DNA from: Pseudomonadota bacterium | GTDB lineage: Bacteria; Desulfobacterota; Desulfovibrionia; Desulfovibrionales; Desulfovibrionaceae | DNA: 64,000 nucleotides | Reading direction: 5' to 3' | Assembly (NCBI GenBank): GCA_018816865.1 | Contig: JAHIUW010000017.1 | Coordinates: forward strand, 186,001-250,000 | In this document: positions 17,882 to 26,047 of the stretch, piece after piece | How the letters are laid out: each line of letters starts with the position of its first letter | Position numbering within the stretch: the stretch's first letter is position 1 | Notes under the pieces: generated by a model | The model's input: only the letters and a program-made list of their open reading frames with translations | What the model was told of the DNA's origin: nothing | The model's database searches: none | Translations under genes and position numbers: made by a program

Positions 17882-19159
17882 CTAGAACTTGTAGCCCAGG
17901 CTGACACCCACGATGTGGGTCTCGAGGTCATGGGCCTGACCAGCACGAACGCCTTCGGCGGCACGCTCGTTGTAGTCCCGCTCCTTGCTCTGCAGATAGA
18001 TGTAGGACAGGTCCACAAGCCAGTTGTCCCAGTGCAGGCCCAGGCCCGTGGAGTACAACTGACGGTCGTTGGTGGGCAGCATGTAGTCCGCATGATCGCC
18101 GCTGATGGGGGATTGGTCATAGATGTAACCGGCGCGCACATCCAACCAGTCGAGCAACTCGTACTCCGCACCGATCTGGTAGCGGAAGGTGTTGTGCCAG
18201 GCCTTTTCGGACACGGACTGGGTGGAAGCCGCAACCCCGGGAATCAGCTGCCTGTCATAGTCGATACGCAGTTCCTGATAGGACTCCCAACGAGTGTACA
18301 GGACATCAGCCTCCACGGTCAGCTTGTCCATGGGCTTGACTGACACGGCCAGGGTCAGACTGTCGGGCAGGGTGATTTCGCCGGAGGCTCCGGCAGTGCC
18401 CCTGTAGGCATTCAAGGGGTTCAAAGTACCAATTGCGCTGAAGGTGGCGTTACCCACGATCTTGTGCCGGACCTGGGTGCGATAGGTCAAAGAGGAGGTC
18501 AGCCAGTCCGTCGGCTTGTACGTGGCGGCAAAGACTCCACCCATGGCAGTGCTGTCACCGTCCAGCATGGCATGAGAATCCGAGTTGGTGGTCAACGGAT
18601 TCTTCACGTTGATATTATCCACGGTCTTGGACTGGCGGAAACGCATGTACATCAGTTCGGGACCGGCGGCGAAGGACCATTGGTCATTCAGCCTGTAGGC
18701 CAGGACCGGATTGAAGGACACGGACTCGATGCTGGCTTCCATCATGTTGTAACGACCAGCCCAGGTCTCCTCGAATTCAGTGCCCAGACCAAAACGGGAG
18801 AAGATGCCCGCGCCGATCCAGAAATTCTCGTTCAACTGGTGAGTCACATAGGCATGGGGCGGCATCCAGACATTGGATTTACCCACTGCATCGTCATAGG
18901 TCCCGTCCGTGAAATCCACCAGGGCCTTGGGAGCGATGGCGCTCACGCCCGTCAAAAAATGTGTGCCCTCCAGATCCGTCATGCCGGACGGATTGGTGGA
19001 AATGGTGGATGCGTCCTTGGCGTCGTTGTAGGTCGCACCGCCCATGGCGTTGCCGCGTCCACTCCATTCGTAGATTCCGAATCCAGAAGCACAGGCGGTG
19101 CCAGCCGTCAGCAGCACCGCAAGCATTGCTATTGCAACAGTTTTCAAGCCCCCATTCAT
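17882..19159 (-). CDS. FadL/OmpP1/TodX-family outer membrane transporter
   Basis: A 425-residue outer membrane beta-barrel for uptake of long-chain fatty acids or other hydrophobic compounds. It has a signal peptide (about 1-24, ending TACASGFG). The mature start GFGIYEWSGRGNAMGGA matches the family, whose N-terminus plugs the barrel. STNPSGMTDLEGTHF is the FadL NPAG-like segment. Many alternating aromatic strands follow and the last residue is Phe (SLGYKF), the usual barrel-assembly signal. The start is taken at ATG 19159 rather than the GTG one codon upstream. No fatty-acid genes adjoin it, so the substrate is open. Confidence 0.88.
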   Translation of the reverse strand: MNGGLKTVAIAMLAVLLTAGTACASGFGIYEWSGRGNAMGGATYNDAKDASTISTNPSGMTDLEGTHFLTGVSAIAPKALVDFTDGTYDDAVGKSNVWMPPHAYVTHQLNENFWIGAGIFSRFGLGTEFEETWAGRYNMMEASIESVSFNPVLAYRLNDQWSFAAGPELMYMRFRQSKTVDNINVKNPLTTNSDSHAMLDGDSTAMGGVFAATYKPTDWLTSSLTYRTQVRHKIVGNATFSAIGTLNPLNAYRGTAGASGEITLPDSLTLAVSVKPMDKLTVEADVLYTRWESYQELRIDYDRQLIPGVAASTQSVSEKAWHNTFRYQIGAEYELLDWLDVRAGYIYDQSPISGDHADYMLPTNDRQLYSTGLGLHWDNWLVDLSYIYLQSKERDYNERAAEGVRAGQAHDLETHIVGVSLGYKF

Positions 19160-19513
19160 CACATCACCCCACTTGCAGCTCGATTCGTTGACATGGCAAC
19201 TATTGCCTTCTACAATTTAATTGCGCCAGCAACCATTTGCCCTAGGTTGTCCAACACACACACGATTTATGGCCCTTACCCCAAAAAAACTGCATTGACC
19301 AGCCTCAATCTCCCAGAATAGATGGAGAAGCTGGAAAGGCACGGCCAATTGCTAAAAAAGTATACTAAATCAGCACATTCATGACGATCAGGGCCAACCT
19401 GCGAAACGCTGAACCCGCCTCCACACATTAAAAAATCATGAGGCACCATATGATACGGTGCCTCATGATAATAACATGCGTTTTCGGCGTTCATGGCCCC
19501 CAAAGGGCCAAGC
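19160..19513. other. Intergenic region upstream of fadL, with pyk terminator
   Basis: A 354-base AT-rich stretch between fadL and pyk, both minus strand. Bases 19435-19469 are the pyk terminator, listed separately. The part next to fadL should hold its promoter, but no pair of boxes close to consensus was found. An 8-base palindrome AGTATACT occurs near 19360. No ORF with a credible ribosome site was seen. Confidence 0.5.
19435..19469 (-). terminator. Rho-independent terminator of pyk
   Basis: A perfect 13-bp stem, ATCATGAGGCACC (19435-19447) with GGTGCCTCATGAT (19457-19469). On the minus strand it is followed by a run of T. It lies 45 bases past the pyk stop. Confidence 0.88.
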
Positions 19514-20941
19514 TTACTTGTAGAACAGGCGGATGGTGTTGGTCTTGATCTCGGTTTGCCCGGGAGGCATCGCCTGACCGGAGGTGATCACCACGCTGTC
19601 CCCAGGAGCGAACTCACCGCAAGCTCTCACGAATTCAAGGGCGCGTTCGGTATGATTCTCGATACGCGGATCCACGGCGCAGGGCTTCACGCCCCAGAAG
19701 AAGTTCAGCCAACGGATCACCCTCTGATCCGGGGTCAGGGCATAAATCGTCTGGCGGGGGCGACGGCTGGAAAGCAGGCGGGCAGTGGACCCGCTGGCCG
19801 AATGGGCCACCAGGGCCTTGCTCTCGGCCTGCTCGGCCACCAGACAGGCCGAATAGGCCATGTATTTGACGATATTGCGCTGCTTGCTGGGCTTGAGGGG
19901 TTCACCCTGCCGCTCCAGATAGTATTCTTCCGCATTGCTGGCGATGCCTTGGATGAAGCGGCAGGTCTCCACCGGATAGTTGCCAATGGCCGTTTCCTCG
20001 GAAAGCATCACGCAGTCCGCCCCGTCAAGCACGGCATTGGCCACATCCGCAGCCTCGGCGCGGGTGGGGACAGGATTCTTGACCATGGAAAGCATCATTT
20101 GCGTGGCCACGATCACGGCCTTCTGCTGATGGCGGCAGGCCCGGATGATCCGTTTCTGGACCACGGGCAGGGTCATCAGGGAGCACTCGACCCCCAGGTC
20201 GCCCCGAGCCACCATCACGGCATCGGCCGCAGTCACGATGGACTCGACATTGTCCACGGCCCGCTTGCGCTCCAGCTTGGCCACCACGGGCACCCAATGC
20301 CCCGCCCGGCGGATCAATTCCTTGGCCTCGTCGATATCGTCCCGGGTCTGGACAAAGGACAGGGCCAGGGCATCCACACCAATGGCCAGGGCCTCGACCA
20401 GATCCTTGCGGTCCTTGTCCGTCAGTGCGGGCATGGGATGGACCTTCTCCGGAAACGCAATGCCCTTGCTGGAGGTCAAGAGCGCTGCATTATGCGCCTC
20501 CATCTGGTACAGTTTGTCCTGCTCCAGGACACGGGTGATGGTGAACTGCAGCATGCCGTCGGACAGAAACGTCGGCTCGCCCACGGACAGACCAATCAGC
20601 AGCTCAGGCACGCCCAGTTCGATGAACAATTGCCCCTCAGGTGCGCTGTCGCGCATCTGGGGCAGGCCCAGGCAGACGATCTCACCCTTGGCCACCTGGC
20701 GCGGCGAACCCTCCACCCGGCCGATGCGAATCTTGGGGCCGCAGAGATCGCCCATGACCGTCAGCGCGAAGCCCACTTCCACCTCGATCTCGCGGATCGT
20801 CTGGATGATGGGCCGAAAATATTCAGCGTCGGCATGGGAAAAATTAAGACGGAAGATTCGGACCCCGTGGTCGACCATGGCCCGCATCACACTCTTCTCC
20901 ATGGACGCCGGCCCCAACGTGGCGATGATCTTGGTACGCAT
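19514..20941 (-). CDS. pyk: Pyruvate kinase
   Basis: A 475-residue protein that converts phosphoenolpyruvate and ADP to pyruvate and ATP, the last step of glycolysis. Family features in order: TKIIATLGPAS at the N-terminus, RLNFSHAD (31-38), the catalytic-lysine region AKLERKRAVDN (221-231), VMVARGDLGVE (242-252) and PTRAEAADVANAVLDGADCVMLSEETAIG (292-320). Length is normal for the single-polypeptide enzyme. It is monocistronic, with its own terminator and an inverted repeat in the leader that overlaps the ribosome site. With Pgi 5 kb away it points to a working lower glycolysis/gluconeogenesis route. Confidence 0.95.
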   Translation of the reverse strand: MRTKIIATLGPASMEKSVMRAMVDHGVRIFRLNFSHADAEYFRPIIQTIREIEVEVGFALTVMGDLCGPKIRIGRVEGSPRQVAKGEIVCLGLPQMRDSAPEGQLFIELGVPELLIGLSVGEPTFLSDGMLQFTITRVLEQDKLYQMEAHNAALLTSSKGIAFPEKVHPMPALTDKDRKDLVEALAIGVDALALSFVQTRDDIDEAKELIRRAGHWVPVVAKLERKRAVDNVESIVTAADAVMVARGDLGVECSLMTLPVVQKRIIRACRHQQKAVIVATQMMLSMVKNPVPTRAEAADVANAVLDGADCVMLSEETAIGNYPVETCRFIQGIASNAEEYYLERQGEPLKPSKQRNIVKYMAYSACLVAEQAESKALVAHSASGSTARLLSSRRPRQTIYALTPDQRVIRWLNFFWGVKPCAVDPRIENHTERALEFVRACGEFAPGDSVVITSGQAMPPGQTEIKTNTIRLFYK

Positions 20942-20949
20942 GAGCTGTC

Positions 20950-20990
20950 TCCGTGTTTGTGTTCTTGGTGTCTTTTACCATAAACACGGA
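20950..20990 (-). promoter_or_regulatory. Inverted repeat in the pyk leader overlapping the ribosome site
   Basis: TCCGTGTTT (20950-20958) and AAACACGGA (20982-20990) are a perfect 9-base inverted repeat. On the minus-strand mRNA the second arm contains CGGA of the pyk ribosome site just before the ATG at 20941, so folding would mask it. It could equally be a protein operator. Confidence 0.35.
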
Positions 20991-21155
20991 ACAAAGCCAC
21001 TAGCGAGAGGACAAAGCTTCTGGTTTGTCAAACCACCCGACGCCCCCTCCTGGAGCCCTGAAACCATCGCCGCAGCGCGAGGGCAAGGACAGAAAAGCGG
21101 GAAAGGGCCATGTGCCCAAGCGAGACGCGCGTTTCAGGCCCTGGAACATAAAAAA

Positions 21156-21172
21156 GCCGCGCATAGCGCGGC
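21156..21172 (-). terminator. Terminator of the UDP-glucuronate decarboxylase gene
   Basis: GCCGCGC (21156-21162) pairs with GCGCGGC (21166-21172) around a three-base loop. On the minus strand a run of T follows. It lies 31 bases past the stop. Confidence 0.8.
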
Positions 21173-21203
21173 CCTTGTGCGTTTCGTGAGCGACGCCGAG
21201 TCT

Positions 21204-22160
21204 CTAAATCACTCCCCTGCTCATCAAACCGGAGAAATAGTCCACGGTTCTGACAAGACCGTCTGCCAGGCGCACCGTAGGCTCCCAGCCGATGGTCTTG
21301 CGGGCCAGGGTGATGTCCGGCTTGCGCTGACGCGGATCGTCCCCGGGCAAGGGTTTGAACACGATCTGCGAGGATCCGCCGACCAGTTTGAGTACATTCT
21401 CGGCCAGTTCAAGGATGGTGAATTCATCCGGGTTGCCCAGGTTCATGGGACCGGTGAACTCATCGGGAGTGCCCATCAACCGAATCATGCCGTCCACAAG
21501 GTCGTCCACGTAGCAGAATGAACGGGTCTGGGATCCATCGCCATACACGGTGATGGGCTTGCCCTTCAGGGCCTGGACGATGAAATTCGAGACCACGCGC
21601 CCGTCGTTGGGATGCATGCGCGGCCCATAGGTATTGAAAATGCGGCAGACCTTGATGCGCAGGCCGTGCTGACGGTAATAATCAAAAAACAGGGTCTCGG
21701 CGCAGCGCTTGCCCTCGTCGTAGCAGGCCCGCTCCCCAATGGGGTTGACCCGGCCCAGATAGTCCTCGGGCTGAGGATGGATTTCCGGGTCGCCGTAGAC
21801 CTCGGAGGTGCTGGCCTGAAAAATCTTGGCTTTCACGCGCTTGGCCAGGCCCAGCATGTTGATGGCCCCGTGGATGGAGGTCTTGGTGGTCTGCACCGGA
21901 TCGTGCTGATAATGGATGGGCGAGGCCGGACAGGCCAGGTTATAGATCTCGTCCACTTCCACATACAGGGGGAAGGTCACATCGTGGCGCAGCAATTCGA
22001 AATCCGGATTGCTCAACAGATGCGCCACGTTGCCGCGTGTACCCGTGAAAAAATTATCCACGCACATGACTTCGTTCCCTTCATCCAGCAAGCGCTCGCA
22101 CAAAAAAGAGCCCAGAAATCCAGACCCGCCCGTGACGAGAACACGATTTTTCAGATGCAT
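21204..22160 (-). CDS. UDP-glucuronate decarboxylase (UDP-xylose synthase)-like epimerase
   Basis: A 318-residue extended short-chain dehydrogenase that makes UDP-xylose from UDP-glucuronate for polysaccharide or LPS synthesis. The NAD-binding motif GGSGFLG is at 11-17, the STSEVYGDP segment follows, and the catalytic Tyr147/Lys151 pair lies in [32 protein letters not shown]-type residues (here [10 protein letters not shown]) mark the UXS branch rather than GalE. Length is typical of the soluble bacterial enzyme. GAGGG is 6 bases before the ATG. It stands alone with a strong terminator; no glycosyltransferases adjoin it. Confidence 0.88.
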   Translation of the reverse strand: MHLKNRVLVTGGSGFLGSFLCERLLDEGNEVMCVDNFFTGTRGNVAHLLSNPDFELLRHDVTFPLYVEVDEIYNLACPASPIHYQHDPVQTTKTSIHGAINMLGLAKRVKAKIFQASTSEVYGDPEIHPQPEDYLGRVNPIGERACYDEGKRCAETLFFDYYRQHGLRIKVCRIFNTYGPRMHPNDGRVVSNFIVQALKGKPITVYGDGSQTRSFCYVDDLVDGMIRLMGTPDEFTGPMNLGNPDEFTILELAENVLKLVGGSSQIVFKPLPGDDPRQRKPDITLARKTIGWEPTVRLADGLVRTVDYFSGLMSRGVI

Positions 22161-22295
22161 TGCAGCCCTCTTCCTTGATTCGCCTGTTTGAAACCGATGC
22201 CGGAAAGCCGACGCCCTTGGCCCCTTATTGCAAAGAGTGCGCCGGGAGGCAAGATCAACCCTTCAGCAGGACACTCTTTTGCACCCTCCCGCCTC

Positions 22296-22322
22296 TTGAC
22301 ACCCGCACAAACAAGAGATAAT
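22296..22322 (+). promoter_or_regulatory. Candidate promoter of the tetR/TRAP region
   Basis: TTGACA (22296-22301), a short 15-base spacer and GATAAT (22317-22322). Transcription would begin near 22329, just upstream of the large palindrome at 22336-22366. Both boxes are near consensus; the spacing is shorter than usual. Confidence 0.45.
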
Positions 22323-22335
22323 CGATCATCTTCTG

Positions 22336-22366
22336 TAACCACCGGTCACTTATTGACCAGCGGTTA
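22336..22366. promoter_or_regulatory. Probable TetR operator, 31-bp palindrome
   Basis: TAACCACCGGTCA (22336-22348) and TGACCAGCGGTTA (22354-22366) are inverted copies matching at 11 of 13 positions around a 5-base centre. The inner GGTCA/TGACC is perfect. Position 28 bases before the tetR ATG and just past the candidate promoter fits autorepression, the normal habit of the TetR family. Confidence 0.6.
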
Positions 22367-22393
22367 TTAACCATTACCCAATCATCTAAAATC

Positions 22394-22990
22394 ATGAGCA
22401 AACAGCAGGAAAAATCCCAGCAGACCCGCCACGAGTTGGAGGCCGCAGCCATCCGACTGTTCGGCCAGAAAGGCTTTCTGGAGACCTCCATTGCCGAGAT
22501 CACCTCCAGCGCCGGGTATTCCAAGGGCAGCTTTTACCGCCACTGGGAGAGCAAGGGCGAACTGTTCCTGCAGATCATCGAGGACAAGCTCAAGTCCTAT
22601 CGCGAACAGCGCGATGGGCAGCACCCCAAGGCCCGCGATCTGGATGAGGCCATGGGCGCGATCTGGGATTTTCTGGAGACCATCATCGATGACAACGACT
22701 GGTCGCGGATCTTCCTGGAATTCACCATGCATGCCACGCGTAACAAGGCCTTGCGCCAAGCCCTGAACCAGGGGGCCTACCGACTGTCCAACGAACTGTT
22801 CGCCTCCCTGGTGGGCGAGCACGTGGACAGCGGCTACCCACCCGAAAAGATCGGAGCGCTGAACACAGCCCTGTTCGAGGGCTTCCTGATCCACAGTGCT
22901 CTGGGCACCGGGGTCCTGAACAAGACCGACGTGCGCCGGGCAGCCCTGCTCCTGGCACGCAGCAACGCACTAAAATCAAACGCAGAATAA
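22394..22990 (+). CDS. TetR/AcrR-family transcriptional regulator
   Basis: A 198-residue repressor. The N-terminal helix-turn-helix (about 28-57) reads TSIAEITSSAGYSKGSFYRHWESKGELF, the classic TetR pattern. The C-terminal ligand domain is all helical, with no recognised effector pocket. The ribosome site before the ATG is poor, and the gene directly follows a 31-bp palindrome. The TRAP binding-protein gene starts 55 bases downstream on the same strand, so this protein most likely controls that transporter and itself in response to the transported acid or a metabolite. Confidence 0.9.
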   Translation: MSKQQEKSQQTRHELEAAAIRLFGQKGFLETSIAEITSSAGYSKGSFYRHWESKGELFLQIIEDKLKSYREQRDGQHPKARDLDEAMGAIWDFLETIIDDNDWSRIFLEFTMHATRNKALRQALNQGAYRLSNELFASLVGEHVDSGYPPEKIGALNTALFEGFLIHSALGTGVLNKTDVRRAALLLARSNALKSNAE

Positions 22991-23045
22991 TCGTCGGGGC
23001 TGAGGCCCCGGCGGATGATATCAAAAACATCACACGGAGGAATCC

Positions 23046-24044
23046 ATGAAAAAACTGCTGCTCGCCGCCCTGGCCATCCTATGCATCACGCTGCCCGCCC
23101 AGGCGGAGTCCATGAAGCTGACCTACTCCAACTTCTTTCCTCCGACCCACGTCCAGTCCCAACTGGCCGAAGCATGGTGCAAGGAAGTGGAGACCCGCAC
23201 CCACGGCGCAGTGAGCATCGACTACTTCCCCGGCGGCACCCTGACCCAGGCCAAGCAGTGCTACGACGGCGTGGTAGAAGGCCTGTCCGACATCGGCCTG
23301 TCCGTGCTGGCCTATTCCCGCGGCCGCTTCCCCACCATGGCCGCCGTGGACTTGCCCCTGGGCTACAAAAACGGAGTGGCCGCCACGAAGATCGCCAACG
23401 GCGTGTTCGAACATTTCCAACCCAAGGAATTTGACGACGTCCAGGTCATGTATTTCCACGCCCACGGCCCGGGTCTTCTGCACACCGCCCAAAAGCCCGT
23501 GCACAGCATCGAGGACATGCAGGGTCTGAAGCTCCGCGCCACGGGCAATTCGGCCAAGGTTGTCGAAGCCCTGGGGGGCACCCCGGTGGCCATGTCCATG
23601 CCCGACTCCTACCAGGCCATCCAGAAAGGCGTGGTCAACGGCGGCATGTATCCCGTGGAGACCAACAAGGGCTGGAAAATGGGCGAAGTCGTTGACTTCA
23701 TGACCGATTCAGGGGCCGTGGCCTACACCACCACCTTCTTCGTGGTCATGAACAAGGACAAGTGGGCCGAGATTCCCGCTGATGCCCAGAGGGCCATCCT
23801 GGAGCTCAACACCGAGTGGGCCGACAAGCACGCCCAGGCCTGGGACGAGAGCGACAAGGTCGGCATGGAGTTCTTCAAGGCCCAGGGCGGAGAAGTCATC
23901 TCCCTGACCGACGCCGAGGCCGATCGCTGGAAGGCCGCCTGCGCCCCCATGCTGGATGTGTACACCTCCGAGGCCGCCGAGAAGGGGCTGGACGGCAAAG
24001 CCATCCTGGATTACATCCTCGCCAGTCTGAACTCGCTGCAATAG
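23046..24044 (+). CDS. dctP: TRAP transporter solute-binding protein, DctP family
   Basis: A 332-residue periplasmic binding protein with a clean signal peptide (1-20, cleavage after PAQA). The mature part has the DctP-type pattern: KLTYSNFFPPTH at the start, YFPGGTL, LKLRATGN (the arginine region that in DctP proteins pairs with the ligand carboxylate) and AMSMPDSYQAIQKGVVNGG. It captures a small organic acid and hands it to DctQM. GGAGG precedes the ATG. Ligand identity cannot be read from the sequence; a carboxylate is expected from the family. Confidence 0.92.
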   Translation: MKKLLLAALAILCITLPAQAESMKLTYSNFFPPTHVQSQLAEAWCKEVETRTHGAVSIDYFPGGTLTQAKQCYDGVVEGLSDIGLSVLAYSRGRFPTMAAVDLPLGYKNGVAATKIANGVFEHFQPKEFDDVQVMYFHAHGPGLLHTAQKPVHSIEDMQGLKLRATGNSAKVVEALGGTPVAMSMPDSYQAIQKGVVNGGMYPVETNKGWKMGEVVDFMTDSGAVAYTTTFFVVMNKDKWAEIPADAQRAILELNTEWADKHAQAWDESDKVGMEFFKAQGGEVISLTDAEADRWKAACAPMLDVYTSEAAEKGLDGKAILDYILASLNSLQ

Positions 24045-24073
24045 TGGCTTGAGATCATTAAGTGAACACCCTG

Positions 24074-24109
24074 GGCAGGGAGGACGGTCCCATGGCCGTC
24101 CCCCCTGCC
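24074..24109 (+). other. Intercistronic stem-loop between dctP and dctQ
   Basis: GGCAGGGAGGACGG (24074-24087) pairs with CCGTCCCCCCTGCC (24096-24109) with one A.C mismatch and an 8-base loop. No T run follows. Such hairpins after a binding-protein gene protect its mRNA 3' end or partly attenuate the permease genes, giving more binding protein than permease. Confidence 0.6.
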
Positions 24110-24141
24110 TGTTTGAACCCACGCCACCCCCGGATTCGCCC

Positions 24142-24627
24142 ATGAAGAAATATCTCGCCCTGCTGGCCAAACTGGAAACAGCCATGAAGGTCCTGGCGGC
24201 CTGTTGCCTGATGGGCATGACGCTGCTCACCGGGGCCGATGTCCTGGGCCGTGGGACCCTCAATATCCCCATCTTCGGCTCCGAGGAGATCGTGACCATC
24301 CTGGCGACCCTGGCCATCGGGCTGTCCTTGCCCTACGCCCATTCCCAGCGTGTGCACATCGGGGTGGAGATCGTCGTCCGGCGCTTTTCCCGCCGCACCC
24401 GGGACATCATCAAGCTGCTCACGGACCTGGCCGCCTTGGCTCTGTTCACCCTGGTCTGCTGGCGCATGGCGATTTACGCGACCACCCTCAGACAGGCCGG
24501 GACCGTGTCCATGAACCTGGAACTGCCGGAATACTACGTGGTCTACGTCCTGGGCTTCGGCTTCATGGTCTTTGCCCTGAATCTCCTGGGGGACGTTCTG
24601 AGCTTCTTCAACAAGGACGGGGAATAG
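24142..24627 (+). CDS. dctQ: TRAP transporter small permease, DctQ family
   Basis: A 161-residue inner membrane protein with four hydrophobic segments, the small subunit that pairs with DctM. Visible family features are the GADVLGRG motif after the first helix, the conserved IPIFGSEEIV and the polar turn QRVHIGVEIVVRRF. The ATG at 24142 is chosen because the mature family match begins at MKKYLALLAKLE; a longer frame upstream runs through the stem-loop. It lies 3 bases before dctM. Confidence 0.9.
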   Translation: MKKYLALLAKLETAMKVLAACCLMGMTLLTGADVLGRGTLNIPIFGSEEIVTILATLAIGLSLPYAHSQRVHIGVEIVVRRFSRRTRDIIKLLTDLAALALFTLVCWRMAIYATTLRQAGTVSMNLELPEYYVVYVLGFGFMVFALNLLGDVLSFFNKDGE

Positions 24628-24630
24628 CCC

Positions 24631-25944
24631 ATGGACGCGACCCTGGTGGGAATCATCGGCATCGTGGTCATGATCGCCCTGTTCATGACCCGGATGCCCG
24701 TAGCCTACGTCATGACCTTGGCCGGGTTCATCGGTTTTTCCTTCCTGACATCCCCCAAGGGCGGGATGAATCTGCTCTCGCGCAGCATCTACGACGCATT
24801 CTCGTCCTATAGTCTGTCCACCATCCCGCTGTTCATTCTGATGGGCCAACTGGCCTTCAACAGCGGCATCAGCCGCAGACTCTACAACACCGCCTACCAT
24901 TTCCTGGGCCATGTCCAGGGTGGTCTGGCCATGGCCACGGTCGCAGCCTGCACGGCCTTTGGCGCGGTCTGCGGCTCCAGCCCCGCCACGGCCGCCACCA
25001 TGGCCACCGTGGGCATCCCCGAGATGAAACGCTACGGCTATGCCAATTCCCTGGCCGCCGGCAGCGTAGCCTCCGGGGGGGGCCTGGGCATGATCATGCC
25101 CCCGTCCGTGGTGCTCATCGTTTACGGTGTGCTCACCGAGCAGTCCATCGGCGCGCTCTTTGTGGCGGGCATCCTGCCCGCACTGATGCTGACCGTGCTG
25201 TTCATCATCGCCATCGCCATCCAGTGCCACTTCGATCCTAAACTGGGACCGGCGGGAGAACGATTCAGCACCAAGGCCAAACTGAAGTCCCTGTTGGGCC
25301 TGCTGGACACGCTCATCGTCTTCGCCCTGGTCATCGGCGGGATGTTCTTCGGCTGGTTCACACCCACCGAGGCGGCGTCCATCGGAGTGCTGGGCATCCT
25401 GGTCCTGTCCATCATCAAGCGCCAGCTCAGCTGGCAGGCCTTCGTCAACTCGCTCTACGAGACCCTGCGCACTTCAAGCATGGTGCTCTTTCTGGTGGCG
25501 GGCGCGATTGTCTTCGGCAAGTTTTTGGCCGTGACCCGCATCCCCTTCAACGTGGCCTCGTGGGTGGCCGGTTTCGAACTGCCCGCGTTCATGGTCATGG
25601 GCGTGATCATCCTCATCTATTTCCTGGGCGGCTGCTTCATGGACGCCCTGGCCCTGATCATGCTGACCATCCCGGTCTTCTACCCCGTGGTTTCCCACCT
25701 GGGCTACGACCCCATCTGGTTCGGCGTGATCATCGTGCTGATCACCCAGATGGGGGTCATCACCCCCCCCGTGGGCATCAACGTCTATGTGGTCTACGGC
25801 ACGGCGCAATCCATCATCCCGGGCATCACCCTGGAGTCCATCTTCAAGGGCATCGTGCCCTTCATGTGGGCCATCGTGGCGGGCATCGCCCTGCTGTTCC
25901 TGTTCCCGCAGGTCATCCTGTACCTGCCGGGCCTGATGTACTGA
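24631..25944 (+). CDS. dctM: TRAP transporter large permease, DctM family
   Basis: A 437-residue membrane protein with about a dozen hydrophobic segments, the sodium-coupled transport subunit. Family signatures are [18 protein letters not shown] in the first half, [20 protein letters not shown], and in the second half [19 protein letters not shown] and [16 protein letters not shown]. Length is typical. It completes a dctPQM operon behind the TetR gene. After the stop, 103 bases separate it from pgi. Confidence 0.94.
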   Translation: MDATLVGIIGIVVMIALFMTRMPVAYVMTLAGFIGFSFLTSPKGGMNLLSRSIYDAFSSYSLSTIPLFILMGQLAFNSGISRRLYNTAYHFLGHVQGGLAMATVAACTAFGAVCGSSPATAATMATVGIPEMKRYGYANSLAAGSVASGGGLGMIMPPSVVLIVYGVLTEQSIGALFVAGILPALMLTVLFIIAIAIQCHFDPKLGPAGERFSTKAKLKSLLGLLDTLIVFALVIGGMFFGWFTPTEAASIGVLGILVLSIIKRQLSWQAFVNSLYETLRTSSMVLFLVAGAIVFGKFLAVTRIPFNVASWVAGFELPAFMVMGVIILIYFLGGCFMDALALIMLTIPVFYPVVSHLGYDPIWFGVIIVLITQMGVITPPVGINVYVVYGTAQSIIPGITLESIFKGIVPFMWAIVAGIALLFLFPQVILYLPGLMY

Positions 25945-25992
25945 GCCCCTTCCAAGACCGCCTCCCCCGTTGACACAGGCCTGCAATTCACC

Positions 25993-26004
25993 CATCCTAG
26001 GATG
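25993..26004. promoter_or_regulatory. 12-bp perfect palindrome upstream of pgi
   Basis: CATCCTAGGATG is a perfect palindrome 44 bases before the pgi ATG. A TTGACA lies at 25970-25975, so the palindrome would cover the -10 region (here only weakly TATAAT-like). A regulator site is possible but unsupported by a second copy in this window. Confidence 0.25.
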
Positions 26005-26047
26005 CTGTGAATATCGCTTGCATTCATTCACGAACAGGAGAGAGGCC

